DNA from: Panulirus ornatus
Taxonomy: Eukaryota; Arthropoda; Malacostraca; Decapoda; Palinuridae
NCBI RefSeq assembly: GCF_036320965.1
Contig: NC_092249.1
Coordinates: 1,574,114 to 1,638,113, forward strand
Direction: 5' to 3'
Length of the DNA stretch: 64,000 bases
The translations under genes and the position numbers were made by a program. Shown here in pieces: positions 11,500 to 22,835 of this stretch; within the stretch, counting starts at the first letter, position 1, and each line of letters begins with the position of its first letter. The notes beneath the pieces are model-generated. The model ran no database searches and was not told where the DNA came from. It worked only from the letters and a program-made list of their open reading frames with translations.

Positions 11500-11868
11500 C
11501 TAGGTCAAACTTTGCCCTCCCCCCGCTACTCTCTCCTGCCCCCACCACCTGTACCACTACACAATTATGTATCATCCTGATTGAACTAATTATCAGTCGT
11601 AATTATGAACAAATAAAGCAATTTAACAGTCTTCCTCCTGAAATATATGTTGGATGATGAAATTGTTCCCTTAATTACGATACAGCATTGATTGTAAACA
11701 GTAAATACAATTAGTATGTAATTATTTACATATTCATTACACACAAACAAAAGATAAAGTTTTGAGACGGGAAATGAAAGGAAGAAATAATCCTTAGGTG
11801 AAGTACGTAGCTGTTTTTATACATGAAATATTGACCAAAAGAGAGAGAGAGAGAGTATTATTCCGCTC
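11500..11868. other. No gene seen; A/T-rich
   Basis: A/T-rich spacer between 21-bp loci 2 and 3, with a short (GA)n near 11841-11854. Confidence 0.5.
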
Positions 11869-11915
11869 AGTACGACGGTACGACCATTTAACACGACGGT
11901 ACGTCCCTCGGTTAT
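11869..11915 (+). repeat. 21-bp family, two plus-sense units left of locus 3
   Basis: Two diverged copies (ACGACGGTACGACC and ACGACGGTACGTCC) lie in the opposite sense to the main array at 11977. About 60 bases containing CTTTAACCTAATCCTT and AGGTCA separate them, resembling the flank of locus 1. Confidence 0.75.
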
Positions 11916-11976
11916 GATGGGTAGTTCTTTAACCTAATCCTTAATGATTAGGTCAAATACCATTTAATCGTACCCA

Positions 11977-12500
11977 GGGGTCGTACCGTCGTGCTCAAGG
12001 GTCGTACCGTCGTGCTCAAGGGTTGCACCGTCGTGCTCAAGGGTCATACCGTCGTGTTCAAGCGTCGTACCGTCGTGCTCAAGGGTCATACCGCCGTGTT
12101 CAAAGGTCATACCGTCGTGTTCAAGCGTCGTACCGTCGTGCTCAAGGGTCGTACCGTCGTGTTCAAGGGTCGTACCGTCGTGTTCAAAGGTCATACCGTC
12201 GTGCTCAAGGGTCATACCGCCGTGCTCAAGGGTCATACCGTCGTGTTCAAGGGTCGTACCGTCGTGTTCAAAGGTCATACCGTCGTGTTCAAAGGTCATA
12301 CCGTCGTGCTCAAGGGTCATACCGTCGTGTTCAAGGGTCGTACCGTCGTGTTCAAAGGTCATACCGTCGTGCTCAAGGGTCATACCGTCGTGTTCAAGGG
12401 TCGTACCGTCGTGCTCAAGGGTCATACCGTCGTGCTCAAGGGTCGTACCGTCGTGTTCAAGGGTCGTACCGTCGTGTTCAAAGGTCGTACCTTGGTGCCC
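11977..12500 (-). repeat. 21-bp interspersed minisatellite, locus 3 (largest array)
   Basis: About 25 minus-sense copies of the unit (plus strand reads GTCGTACCGTCGTGCTCAAG), mostly exact in length. Units alternate GTCGTAC with GTCATAC and GTGCTC with GTGTTC. Frames of 169-172 codons on plus and part of a 466-codon frame on minus arise from the 7-codon period. It ends about 80 bases before the next minisatellite. Confidence 0.95.
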
Positions 12501-12574
12501 AAGAGGTAAATTCAACTTGCTACCCAATTTGAACCCGAGTTGATGTTGTAGAACAGTGATGTTCATTTGATCAT

Positions 12575-13345
12575 ATTGATGATGATAGTGAGACACTGAT
12601 GGTGAAGATTGATGGTGATAGTGAGACACTGATGGTGAAGATTGATGATGATAGTGAGAGACACTGATGGTGAAGATTGATGATGATAGTGAGACACTGA
12701 TGGTGAAGATTGATGATGATAGTGAGAGACACTGATGGTGAAGATTGATGGTGATAGTGAGACACTGATGGTGAAGATTGATGATGATAGTGAGACACTG
12801 ATGGTGAAGATTGATGATGATAGTGAGACACTGATGGTGAAGATTGATGATGATAGTGAGACACTGATGGTGAAGATTGATGATGATAGTGAGACACTGA
12901 TGGTGAAGATTGATGATGATAGTGAGACACTGATGGTGAAGATTGATGGTGATAGTGAGACACTGATGGTGAAGATTGATGATGATAGTGAGAGACACTG
13001 ATGGTGAAGATTGATGATGATAGTGAGACACTGATGGTGAGATTGATAGTGAGATATGATGGTGAATGAGTGAGACACTGATGGTGAAGATTGATGATGA
13101 TAGTGAGAGATACTGATGGTGAAGATTGATGATGATAGTGAGACACTGATGGTGAAGATTGATGATGATAGTGAGAGATACTGATGGTGAAGATTGATGA
13201 TGATAGTGAGACACTGATGGTGAAGATTGATGATGATAGTGAGAGATACTGATGGTGAAGATTGATGATGATAGTGAGACACTGATGGTGAAGATTGATG
13301 ATGATAGTGAGAGATACTGATGGTGAAGGTTGATGATGACGTTGA
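12575..13345 (+). repeat. 30/32-bp minisatellite, about 25 copies
   Basis: The unit is GATGATAGTGAGACACTG followed by ATGGTGAAGATT (30 bases). A 32-base form has GAGAGACACTG or GAGAGATACTG. From about 13080 the two forms alternate, giving a 62-base higher-order unit. A damaged unit with deletions sits at about 13036-13075 and separates the two regimes. Overlapping frames of 88-260 codons are repeat translations. Confidence 0.95.
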
Positions 13346-13454
13346 TAAACCAATTAAGTTTCATTTAATGGTAATTATTTTTTTTTTTTCTTCTCTCGCC
13401 TCCAGCCAGTTTTATGTTCTTTAATTAGGATGATAATCTGGGTACAGCCTTAAA

Positions 13455-13970
13455 GGTGCGGTATCGTAATGTGTTGAGGTACTAATTCGCTTAGGGTATC
13501 GTAATCAGGACATTACGTCACGTGAGGTATCGTAATCATGTCATTACGTCACGTGAGGTATCGTAATCACGTCATTACGTCACGTGAGGTATCGTGATCA
13601 AGTCATTACGTCACGTAAGGTATCGTAATCGTCATTACATCACGTGAGTATCATAATCAGGTCATTACGTCACGTGAGGTATCGTAATCAGGTCAATACG
13701 TCACATAAGTTATCGTCTCAGGTCTGTACGTCGCTAATGCGTCGTGTACACTATCATATAAAGTTTTGTGTGTCGTATTGGCTATCGTATTGGTTATCTT
13801 TACGTCGCGTGGGGCATCGTATTAAGGTCTACACGTCGGATGGGCTATCGTATGAAACTATACATCGCAAAGGCTATCGCATCCAGGTATGTAAATCACA
13901 TAGGTGATCGTATCCACATCTCTACGACGCAAGGGCATGTCGCATCCACGTCTGCATACGTCGTATAAAC
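13455..13970 (+). repeat. 31-bp minisatellite, decaying to the right
   Basis: Units at 13513, 13544 and 13575 (31-base spacing) and onward share ATTACGTCACGTGAGGTATC followed by GTAATCA. About six are clear to 13720, then similarity fades through TACGTCG and TATCGTAT motifs to about 13970. Most clear units carry the palindrome CACGTG next to TACGTCA. Confidence 0.88.
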
Positions 13971-14959
13971 TCATCTAGATCTGTATGGCCTCGTCAGCTC
14001 ACTATGGCATGGCAGTCAGTCATACCAGGTCCAGTAAACACCTGAGTATTATAACACCTTCGTCAGGTCTCGCCGTATTTTTGGTGCGACTCGATATTAC
14101 TAACCAAGTGAACTAGCGACCCTGTGAACCAAGGAGTAACCCGGGCCGTATTTCCTGTGTCGGCTGGTACATAAAACGTATAGATTAATTAGTCCAGATT
14201 TACAGAGCAACATTGATAATCTGGCTATTGATAGCGTCCCTTTGATGGTGAATTTTTTTTTTTTTCATACGAGTTGTTTTCTATTAAAATATCATTTACA
14301 TCTGTGAAATTTTGGGGGTGAAAATTAGAATAATAATTTAGTTTGTGTAAAGATAATTTCCTGGATCTTTTTGATCATGTGAGGGGAAATAGGGAAAGAA
14401 ATAAAGAATAAAGGCATTACTTTCTTATAGTTCTGTGTGGAAAGCGGTGGAACCACGGGTGTTGATGAATGGGTCACGTGATCATTGACGTGATATACAT
14501 AAGATGTACAAGTTTATCAGGTCAGCAGGCTAATGGTGAAGCCATACATGTAAATACACGAGACTGAGGGCCTTAATGCAGTAGGGACCCGTATTTAGAA
14601 TCAGTGGGTGATACACTAAGATCCCAACCCCCCGTTTTCTTTCAAGAGACAACGGAACCATATCAGAGTAGTACAGTAACTACGTAGTCGTGACGCAACA
14701 TAAACGTCAAAGAAGAGAACTGTATAGTGACCTCCACTCAAGCGAAACAGATCCTCAAACGTGAAATTCTAATGCGATGACGTGAGTGTGACGGTTAATG
14801 TGGTTTCCACACAAGATACTGACACCAGGTCTTGCTAAGCTCGAGATCAAGTTTGTAGATTGCTTCATGGCTGAGCCGTCACCACTACAGATTCTACATT
14901 TCGGATGTAAGCACTTCACAATCTGGTCCAGGCTTTCAATTGCCACACCTTAGCCTCCA
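13971..14959. other. No gene seen
   Basis: Unique-looking DNA with T runs near 14250-14265 and no recognisable element or gene. Confidence 0.5.
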
Positions 14960-15180
14960 AGGCCATCCTCAAGTGTTTATTGGAAGTAATGTCCCAGAAG
15001 GTCGACCTTATACCAGGACAAGGTTGTTCCAGAATAAATGCCTTGTACAGGAACGAGGTTGTCCCAAGTGATAGGCTTTGTGCTACAGTAAGGTTCTTCC
15101 ACTTTGACTCCATTGTACCAGAACAAGGCTCTGTGTACCACAGCAAGATTGTTCTAGTGGGAACACTATGGTAGAACTCC
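14960..15180. repeat. Degenerate repeat of about 30-33 bp
   Basis: Variants of ACCAGGACAAGGTTGTTCCA recur with spacing near 30-60 bases. The array is old and frames across it are unsupported. Confidence 0.55.
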
Positions 15181-15849
15181 ACAGGCCAGATATGGGAATG
15201 TTTCTGATGAGCAGTTGGGAGGGTGTCTGCCATGGCATCCCTCAGGGCAATGGCTATGGTCCCATGTCATAGGAAGGGCGGATGTAGAAGACATTATAAC
15301 TACAGTTTGATATTTAGGTACGAAAGACGTTCCATAGAACATATACGAGGCACGCACTAGGAGAGGCGTGCCAACTTATATAGCCAAACGCAATCGCATA
15401 AAAGCAATTGCATGCGCAAAGGCAAGTAGACAGAACGCATGGAAATTAATTCAGTCATACGTAAATAAGTACAACGTACCAAGCATTCATACACACGAAC
15501 ATACACGAGAGTAGACAACGCGTGGCTATAAATAAGAAGTGAATTCAGACGTACACAGAGAGTATGTTTACACATAAACATATAAGCAAACACAAATACA
15601 CAAGAAACTGATCCCCACATGTACAGGGAGGCACATACTCCTGCCTGCATGCCAGGATGATGCAGGCAGCCTCAGGGAAGAAGAATATATTTTAGATGTT
15701 CATTAGTCGCCATGTTGACTCACGCTACGCTAACCTCTTTCTTGTCTTGCTCTGAGAATGAATTCCTTCGAATATTTTGCCCCGTGTGAGCGCTTCCCTC
15801 GTGAGCGATCATATTGCCATCATTCTCCAGTTCTCTGTCTGTGTTCTTT
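15181..15849. other. No gene seen
   Basis: Unique-looking DNA. Near 15360-15630 ACGCA-, CATACAC- and ACATA-rich segments recur loosely without a clear period. Confidence 0.4.
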
Positions 15850-15935
15850 GTTCCACGAGGTCAGGGGTTCGATTCTCCGGTGAAGAGTAGGGGCTGTTGA
15901 TGGGCCGTCTGTAGTATATTAGCAGAACTTGGTCC
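15850..15935 (+). repeat. Possible tRNA-derived SINE fragment
   Basis: GGGGTTCGATTCTCCGG at 15864 fits a Pol III B box. No convincing A box is seen upstream, so this may be a 5'-damaged SINE or chance. Confidence 0.35.
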
Positions 15936-15949
15936 CCATTTAGGAACGC

Positions 15950-16510
15950 TGTCTAATGTCAGCTTTAAGTGTAAGTCGTCTGGGTAATGTATTGTGCCTC
16001 TTAACAGTTGGATGGTTCCCAGTTTGTTATCCCTTGATCCTGGTAATGGGTAAGTCTGCCTCTAAGAAACTGGTTGTCCTGTGTAGATGTCGAAATTTCT
16101 TTTCTACCGAACAGTTGCTCCGTTTATACGAAGGATTGATCGGTCCTTGTATGGAGGACTGCTCTCACACCTGAGGTGGTTCTTGCTTTGTGTTCTTACT
16201 CAACGGAGATGATTCGGAAACGGTTCTACAGAGAAACTGTCTCAAGTTGACTTCAAAACTTGACCCACTTTCCCTACGCCGCAATGTTATTACACCATCC
16301 CTGTTTGGTTTTTGCTCCCAAGAGCTGGCTGCTTGTGTGTCCCCCACCACTAGCTAGACCACGCAATCCTCGGCAAGCTTCTACGTCACATGATTACTAT
16401 GTGGCAGTTAGCTACTCAAGGGTGGGCCGTTTTGATAACTGTTTCTTTCCCTCGAAGCTTTGGAACTCTCTACATTATAATGTCTTTCACAATAACTATC
16501 ATTAACTTCT
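15950..16510 (+). pseudogene. Jockey-like LINE reverse-transcriptase C-terminal remnant
   Basis: Two plus-strand frames together resemble the C-terminal part of jockey/CR1-type LINE proteins common in arthropods. The first (15956-16173) carries KSASKKL, FFSTEQLLRLYEGLIGPCME and a final CSH. The second (16260-16504) carries PPPLARPRNPRQASTSHDYY, SRVGRF and LWNSL, preceded in another frame by DPLSLRRNV at 16261. A stop after CSHT and at least two frame changes break it, so it is an old inactive copy. The catalytic part of the reverse transcriptase is absent. No poly(A) or target-site duplication is visible. Clade assignment is by motif memory only. Confidence 0.8.
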
Positions 16511-16634
16511 CTCTATTTCAATTAAGGCCCGGCCTTTTGTCGTGATTGGTGCCTTCAGTGTAAGAATACAACTACTACTGTGTCTTGCTGTATCCCTGTT
16601 GTAGACGCACAGCTCTCTGATGCATACATTGCCT

Positions 16635-16756
16635 GGCTTACCCAGCCAACTCTACTGTCGTGTTGAGCTTACACAGCCAACTCTACTGTCATGTTGAGCT
16701 TACACAGCCAACTCTACTGTCATGTTGAGCTTACACAGCCGACTCTACTGTCATCG
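16635..16756. repeat. 31-bp minisatellite, 4 copies
   Basis: TCTACTGTC occurs at 16651, 16682, 16713 and 16744, an exact 31-base period, with GTTGAGCTTACACAGCCAAC between. Confidence 0.93.
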
Positions 16757-17132
16757 ATTTCCTGACACACCAGTGCGAGGATGTCATCCAGGGTTGCGTG
16801 TGCTCCCAAGTCTGTACACTGAGGTTCCCTCAGTTAGTTTCTGTTATCCTGCAGTCTGGCTCAACCCCCTGACCACGCTCCTGCTACAAGGAAATTCTCA
16901 GAATCCTCCTGTGTCTCTGACGATGATGGTGGTGGTGGTGGATGGCAACCTGTCTGTGAAGTGGTTCTCACTGCCTCAGTTGTCATGGTAAAATGTGTAA
17001 TGTACTCGATCCTGGAGCGCTGGAGTACTTAGATGTACTTGTTCCTGAAATACTGGAGTACATGAATACAGGGACGTGTTACATAGTGTATGATAATGGC
17101 ACTATGTAGACGTCATAATTGATCATACCTAA
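16757..17132. other. No gene seen
   Basis: An 89-codon plus frame (16722-16988) overlaps the minisatellite and is not recognised. Imperfect repeats of TGGAGTAC and TACTTGTTCCTG lie near 17010-17060. Confidence 0.4.
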
Positions 17133-17278
17133 TTATACAGTATTCTTTGCTGTCTTATACATATTCATACAGTGATCTGTGCTGTGTGACACCTATCCAT
17201 ACAATAATCTATGATGCATTGTACCTACTCATACAATAATCTATGATGCATTATACCTACTCATACAATAAACCATCC
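17133..17278. repeat. 32-bp minisatellite, 2-4 copies
   Basis: CATACAATAATCTATGATGC recurs with a 32-base period near 17208 and 17240, with decayed copies on the left. Confidence 0.85.
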
Positions 17279-17591
17279 TTTATCGCACCTGCTCACTCCT
17301 CATAACCCCTGTAATTGTCTGTACTTGTAAGATACAGGAAAGTTATTCCATTGTCTTGTAAGCCACAAGTCTCTCTGCCCTTCCATCCAGGACCAGCGTC
17401 TCCCCTAACTAAGCCCAGTTATCAACATGGTTATATCTTTTGTCATCGCAATTAAAGTTAAGTCACGGATGGGAATAACATACCTCCCCTTTTTTTTAAG
17501 GGGAAGGGGGAGGAGAGGGGAAGTGAGCGCGGAAAATACAGAAGGGTACAGCTGAAATGGTTGGTCGTAAAACGTCATTGTTTGCCCAATA

Positions 17592-17593
<2 letters not shown>

Positions 17594-17665
<72 letters not shown>
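17594..17665. repeat. (CT)n microsatellite
   Basis: About 36 CT units. Confidence 0.97.
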
Positions 17666-17670
<5 letters not shown>

Positions 17671-18655
17671 TAAAAGCATTGTTCAAATTCCTTTTATCTT
17701 GCTGTAAAACTCCGTTGGTTTTCGTTTCTGTCTAGGGTCTTGCCCCAGCGGGCTGGCAGAGACAGTCCACGAGAGGCCAGGCCTTCCTGTGGTCACCTTA
17801 TCGCCTTCTGATAAGGTGATAATAGTTAACATTCCCACACTTGGGGGGGGGGGGGTCGGGTCAGGTCAGGTCAGGTCTACCACATGAGGTCTTAATCGTT
17901 CACGCCACAGAATCTCTGTGGCTCGACCGCCGAGAATCTGTCCTGGACGGTCCACCACAGTACCACAGTATGGAAGAAAGATATCTTCACCGTCTGTCCT
18001 ACTCACCTGTAACATGGATTCCCGTCCGTCCTGATGGCGCTGCACGACCTGGGTCGGTGTGAGGCAGTCCACTGTACTGACACTGATTGCGTCTGGATTA
18101 GCTTTATGCAGCGGATGGTGACGATGAGCCACTGGTGATAAGAACCATTTACTACCACTGAAGCCTCGAGTTAGGCTTCTCATTGGTGGGAGTCTAAACT
18201 GCCTAATGACTTCATCCAGGGCAATAGAACCCGCCTCAGTCATTTTTCCCCCATGTGACCCCGACTGTACAAACGAGTAATTTCCCGCGCTCCCTCTCCA
18301 TCCTATTTAGCGGCCTCGTTCACCTCACCTTTCAGGCAAAGGACCAGAGCCAAACCACCCACACGTAAGTGCATTTTCTCCTCACGTTTGACAAGACATA
18401 ACGAAGCTGTGGATCTTTTACTCGCTCTGTAAATGTAGACTCGCGTCAACAAAGCTTCCCTTCTACCTATCGTCTGTGTCTTCTGTCCTCCACATTCCCC
18501 CCCCTCTCCCCAATCAAGGCTCAGGATGACGGAGTCCTCTCCGGTCTGATGGTTGTGTAATAAATGTAAGATTAGGTGTGAGAAACCCACCCGACAGGCG
18601 AGTACGAACGCTGAGTTCGATGTCAGGAGATACCAGAGCAGTGGAGGGTGTCTGT

Positions 18656-18657
<2 letters not shown>
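17666..18657. other. No gene seen
   Basis: Mixed DNA with a G run at 17844-17855 and TCAGGTCAGG repeats at 17858-17877. A 125-codon minus frame (17866-18243) and a 95-codon minus frame (18303-18590) show no recognisable domain. Confidence 0.45.

Positions 18658-18694
<37 letters not shown>
18658..18694. repeat. (CA)n microsatellite
   Basis: About 18 CA units. Confidence 0.95.
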
Positions 18695-18696
<2 letters not shown>

Positions 18697-18768
18697 TCGT
18701 GAGATTAATTAAAGACCTCGCTGTGTGGGTGAGGCCTTGGATGCAGAGAGCATTTTAACACGTTCGTT

Positions 18769-18791
18769 GAGAGAGAGAGAGAGAGAGAGGT

Positions 18792-18839
<48 letters not shown>

Positions 18840-18862
18840 TCCCTCTCCCTCTCCCTCTCCCT
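18769..18862. repeat. Inverted (GA)n / (CT)n pair plus (CCCTCT)n
   Basis: About ten GA units, a short GGTCCCC link, then about 20 CT units that pass into CCCTCT repeats. The GA and CT tracts are complementary, so one strand can fold into a hairpin. Confidence 0.93.
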
Positions 18863-19167
18863 ACACTCTCCCAGCCTCTAAATTGCTCAGAATAAGATTC
18901 TTCAAACACATAACTGATAAAACTTGTGTATGTAATGACCTCTCCTCTGTATGCAAATCAGTCGTGAGGAATTCTAACCGTCTTCCTATACCGTCAGTTT
19001 CTCTGACATTTTTGCCACATTGACCGTCTCAATCTACCTTCCAAGACCCAGTGGCCAGCCCCAGCCTCCCGTTTTCTGAGTGTCGTTACCGGCTTCCACC
19101 ACTCACACGCCAGCGTACGCAGAGCGAAGAATTGCTTTCCATGTACATGAGCACTTACCGCCACCAC

Positions 19168-19363
19168 TAACACTGCCACACCACACCACACCACACCACA
19201 CCGTGCCACTCTACACCACACCATACCACGCCACACCATACCACACCACACCACACCACACCACACCACACCGTGCCACTCTACACCACACCACGCCACA
19301 CCATACCACACCACACCACACCGCACCGTGCCACTCTACACCACACCACACCACACTATCAGC
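19168..19363. repeat. (CACAC)n pentamer array with a longer repeat
   Basis: CCACA/CCATA/CCACG pentamers. CCGTGCCACTCTACACC returns at 19201, 19271 and 19326, so 55-70-base blocks are duplicated on top of the pentamer. Frames of 91-208 codons across it are repeat translations. Confidence 0.9.
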
Positions 19364-19459
19364 TAACACTGTAGCACATATTTGTATTTTACGTAATGTT
19401 GTGGGATTGATCACCCCCATGTGTTCATTCTGGCTGGGGAAAATGAGGATTAACCTTTT

Positions 19460-19685
19460 CAGCACGACGGTACGACCCTTGACCACGACGGTACGACCCT
19501 TCAGCAGCCGTCGTACTCAAGGGTCGTACCGTCGTGCTCAAGGGTCATACCGTCGTGCTCAAGGGTCGTGCCGTCGTACTCAAGGGTCGCATCGTTGTAC
19601 TCAAGGGTCGTACTGTCGTGCTCAAGGGTCGCACCGTCGTGCTCAAGGGTCGTACCGTCGTGCTCAAGGGTCGTACCGTCGTGCT
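19460..19685. repeat. 21-bp interspersed minisatellite, locus 4, head-to-head
   Basis: Two to three plus-sense units (AGCACGACGGTACGACCCTT) at 19460-19502 abut about eight minus-sense units (GTCGTGCTCAAGGGTCGTAC on plus) from about 19508. The sense flips with almost no spacer near 19503. Confidence 0.92.
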
Positions 19686-19800
19686 ATTTGGTTTAAAGAC
19701 AACTGACAACCATAAGTCTGGGTCGAAATCCAACTAAGACGCTGGTCCTCCGCGGCCAGCCCTCAACCCACATCCTTTCCTCTTCCGTCTGCCGGCTCGT

Positions 19801-19822
19801 GCACACACACACACACACACAC
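19801..19822. repeat. (CA)n microsatellite
   Basis: About 11 CA units. Confidence 0.9.
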
Positions 19823-20077
19823 GCCAGCTGAGAGTGAAGTACTATAATTTACCCAAGTATACGAACGAACATCGGTGAATTTACAACAAAAGTTACTGGT
19901 AACTTTTATGGTTTTGTTGTTATATATGCGCGTATTTAGCCAACATTAAAAAAAAGTATATATTTTTCTAGACATTACCAAACTTTCCCACTGTCCGGGT
20001 GACCTGAATTAAAAAGAGAAAAGTTTGGCATTAAATGTGACACTTAGTAAGCTCAGAGTCATTTAGAACTTGATATA

Positions 20078-20082
<5 letters not shown>

Positions 20083-20153
<71 letters not shown>
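20083..20153. repeat. (TA)n microsatellite
   Basis: About 35 TA units with one TG interruption. Confidence 0.97.
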
Positions 20154-21096
20154 TCCATAGCTTACCTTGAACGCTTCTTGTGTCGTGCTTCAACTCATTA
20201 AAACACGTCGCCTCCCGTATACTACATCGATCTAATTTATTCTTTCCCATGCTACTAGAATGAAGCTTTAGGAAAAAAGAGTAAAGTAATAGGAATGTGA
20301 AGAGAAAAGTACAGTAATATGGGTTTTCGAGGAGGTGCAGATCCTGCTCTGTATTATATTGCTATTTTACTGCCATGACGCTGGTTCATTCCTTCAATGC
20401 CATGGGAACGATTCACAATAACACCTGTTCTTCTCTCATCGTGAATTAACGTCTTAATGTGATCTTCTTAAGAAGGAGAACATTTTACCTTATTTTTATT
20501 TTTTGAGTAATATGGATCTAAAGAAACTGGGGTATCCAGAACTCATCGTCCGGGTTAAGTAGTCGCAGGGGATGTGACTGGAAATCGATGTCTTATTGGC
20601 AGGGGAAACTTCACAATTATCAGATTTTTCTCAACTGAGGTAAAAAAAAAAAGAAATTGAAGAATTATCTGAGGAATAATCAGGATGGTGAGAGATTGAG
20701 ATGATGAGGAGGGTGGATTTTCTAGGAATATCTCCTCCCATGTTCTTTCATTATTTACACTAACACAAACACGTATTTAGTCACAGCAGTCTGTGTCCTT
20801 ACCCACCGAAGCAAAAATCTATATATCCGACTTTTCACGTTTTCAAATTCAAAAGTCATTTTAACTTAGAATATGATCTATTAAGGTAACCAGTTTGTTT
20901 ATCCGGAGTTATGAACTCGTGTTATGCATATTTTCCTTTATGAATAGACAGACACTCTGTAGCTGTAGATACAGATGGGCAAAATCCAACAGTTGGCTGA
21001 TGATAACCTTTGATATGCATCATTAATTGTCATATTTGATTGATGATTCCGAGTGGAGGGAATCTCCATAATAAGTCAGTGATGATCAACATTCTC
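20154..21096. other. No gene seen; unique A/T-rich DNA
   Basis: The minisatellite-poor compartment starts here. No open frame, RNA gene or mobile-element motif was recognised. Confidence 0.5.
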
Positions 21097-21170
21097 ATGT
21101 TATCATTATTATTCTGTGTATCATTATCATTCTGTTATCATTATCATTCAGTTATCATTATCATTCTCCT
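21097..21170. repeat. Short TTATCATTATCATT repeats
   Basis: Four imperfect copies of a 17-20-base unit built on TTATCATTATCATTC. Confidence 0.8.
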
Positions 21171-21880
21171 ACCATCACCATAATCACAACCTCGCCTTCC
21201 ACCGCGAACCGTTACAATAATTTTTCAATCCTTTCCCAATAACTGCCATTTCAAATTACGGAGCGAAAATCAAATTTGTTAAATTTACGAATAGCGTAAC
21301 ATCGACGTCCTTTCATATCAAGAGAAAATAATATATTGAGCGATCTGTCACAAATTTTTAAACCCGTGCCGTCAGAATTAGTAGCCTCGGCTCATCTCCC
21401 GCTAAATGGCCACCTCATTATAACTTTCAGGGGAAACTAAGGCCAGGTTTGACTCTGTGAGAATTGTATAATAATGAAGTATTAAGTATCGGTAAATCAT
21501 GAAGTGTTCTCACATCCATAATTGATCGGAACTTATATAGTGTTATGTGACATTTAGAGCCGCAGAAAACGGTGATATTGGGTCACTATTATATATGTCT
21601 GTTCACTGGAACTTCCTCTGGTGAATGTTCAATCATTCGGTATTTTTCCCTTGAGTCGTTGGTGCCACGTCCAGCAACATAACTGTATGCGTTTTCGACA
21701 TGTCTTGTTGTATTTCATACTTGTTGGTTGCGTGTGTCTCTCAGTGAAGTCCGATAGAAAATAGATGGTTGGAATACACTTTTATTCTTGTATTTTGAGA
21801 TCAAAAGGCAGTAAGTTACGCGTCACATGACAATATCATTCAGTTATGGAAGTCAACGCGTCACGCACGATTTTGATCCC
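21171..21880. other. No gene seen
   Basis: Unique A/T-rich DNA with no supported feature. Confidence 0.5.
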
Positions 21881-21882
21881 TT

Positions 21883-21974
<92 letters not shown>

Positions 21975-21990
21975 CTGTGTATGTGTGTGT
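21883..21990. repeat. Compound (TA)n(GT)n microsatellite
   Basis: About 31 TA units pass at 21946 into about 20 GT units with a few substitutions. Confidence 0.96.
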
Positions 21991-22286
21991 TTAAATTATT
22001 CCATACATATATCCATGCTGTCTCGGAATATCGTCATATCAAATTAATTCATGTCTTAAGATCATATTACCCTCTGAGCTTTTCTTTCTTTCCACTTTCC
22101 TGTCTAAATATTGAATCTCGAGGATTCCACCTCATCAAGTAAGGTATCCGCAGGTCATTGTTCAACTTCAACATCAGCCTCCACACACCAGGGACACAGA
22201 TGAAGATTATTAATATTTAGTGGAGAACGTCACGTGCTTCTAAATAGACATATGAAAATGGATCCAGAATTACCCATAGTAATTCA

Positions 22287-22287
<1 letters not shown>

Positions 22288-22342
<55 letters not shown>
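22288..22342. repeat. (TTA)n microsatellite
   Basis: About 18 trinucleotide units. Confidence 0.95.
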
Positions 22343-22344
<2 letters not shown>

Positions 22345-22744
22345 ATCATTACAGGGGTTTTGGAAACGGTTGGAAATTCGGTTCAAATGATATAATTTTA
22401 CTATGATTATTATAGGCATCGCCTGTTATTTCATAACGTTGGAATAATCTTTTTTTATGGAATACATATAAGATGCAGAGCAATTGTGTGAATTAATTAC
22501 ATATATGTATTCAGTAACCATGTTTGCTAACATGGGTAAACAATGACTTCTAGTAAGTAAGCTTACCTATCTTAAGATAGCCTAGTTTACTTCACATAGA
22601 TCTGTATAGCCATGAATCCAATATAGAATAAGACCGGCTGTCCCATCTATTTCATCTATAAAAACGAATCCAGCTTCATATAATCTGTTTCTTCAGATCT
22701 TTAGTCATCCTTGAAACTCCGGGAGTTTGGGAGGTTAACTTTGT

Positions 22745-22835
22745 CTTCTGCGGGAGATTCGAACCCACGCCTCGCTATACATAAGACTAGGGACGACGCT
22801 GGCCAATGAGACGTGGCCATCTAAAGCGTTCGTTG
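22745..22835 (-). repeat. tRNA-derived SINE (minus)
   Basis: On the minus strand a B box GGGTTCGAATCTCCC (plus 22752-22766) is preceded by TGGCCACGTCTCATTGGCCA then GCGTCG, a plausible damaged A-box region at about the right distance. The body after the B box is short and the 3' end is unclear. Confidence 0.6.

Noticed and set aside
11964..13364. 466-codon minus frame
   Set aside because: It joins the 21-bp and 30/32-bp arrays. The peptide is pure repeat and changes composition exactly at the array boundary.
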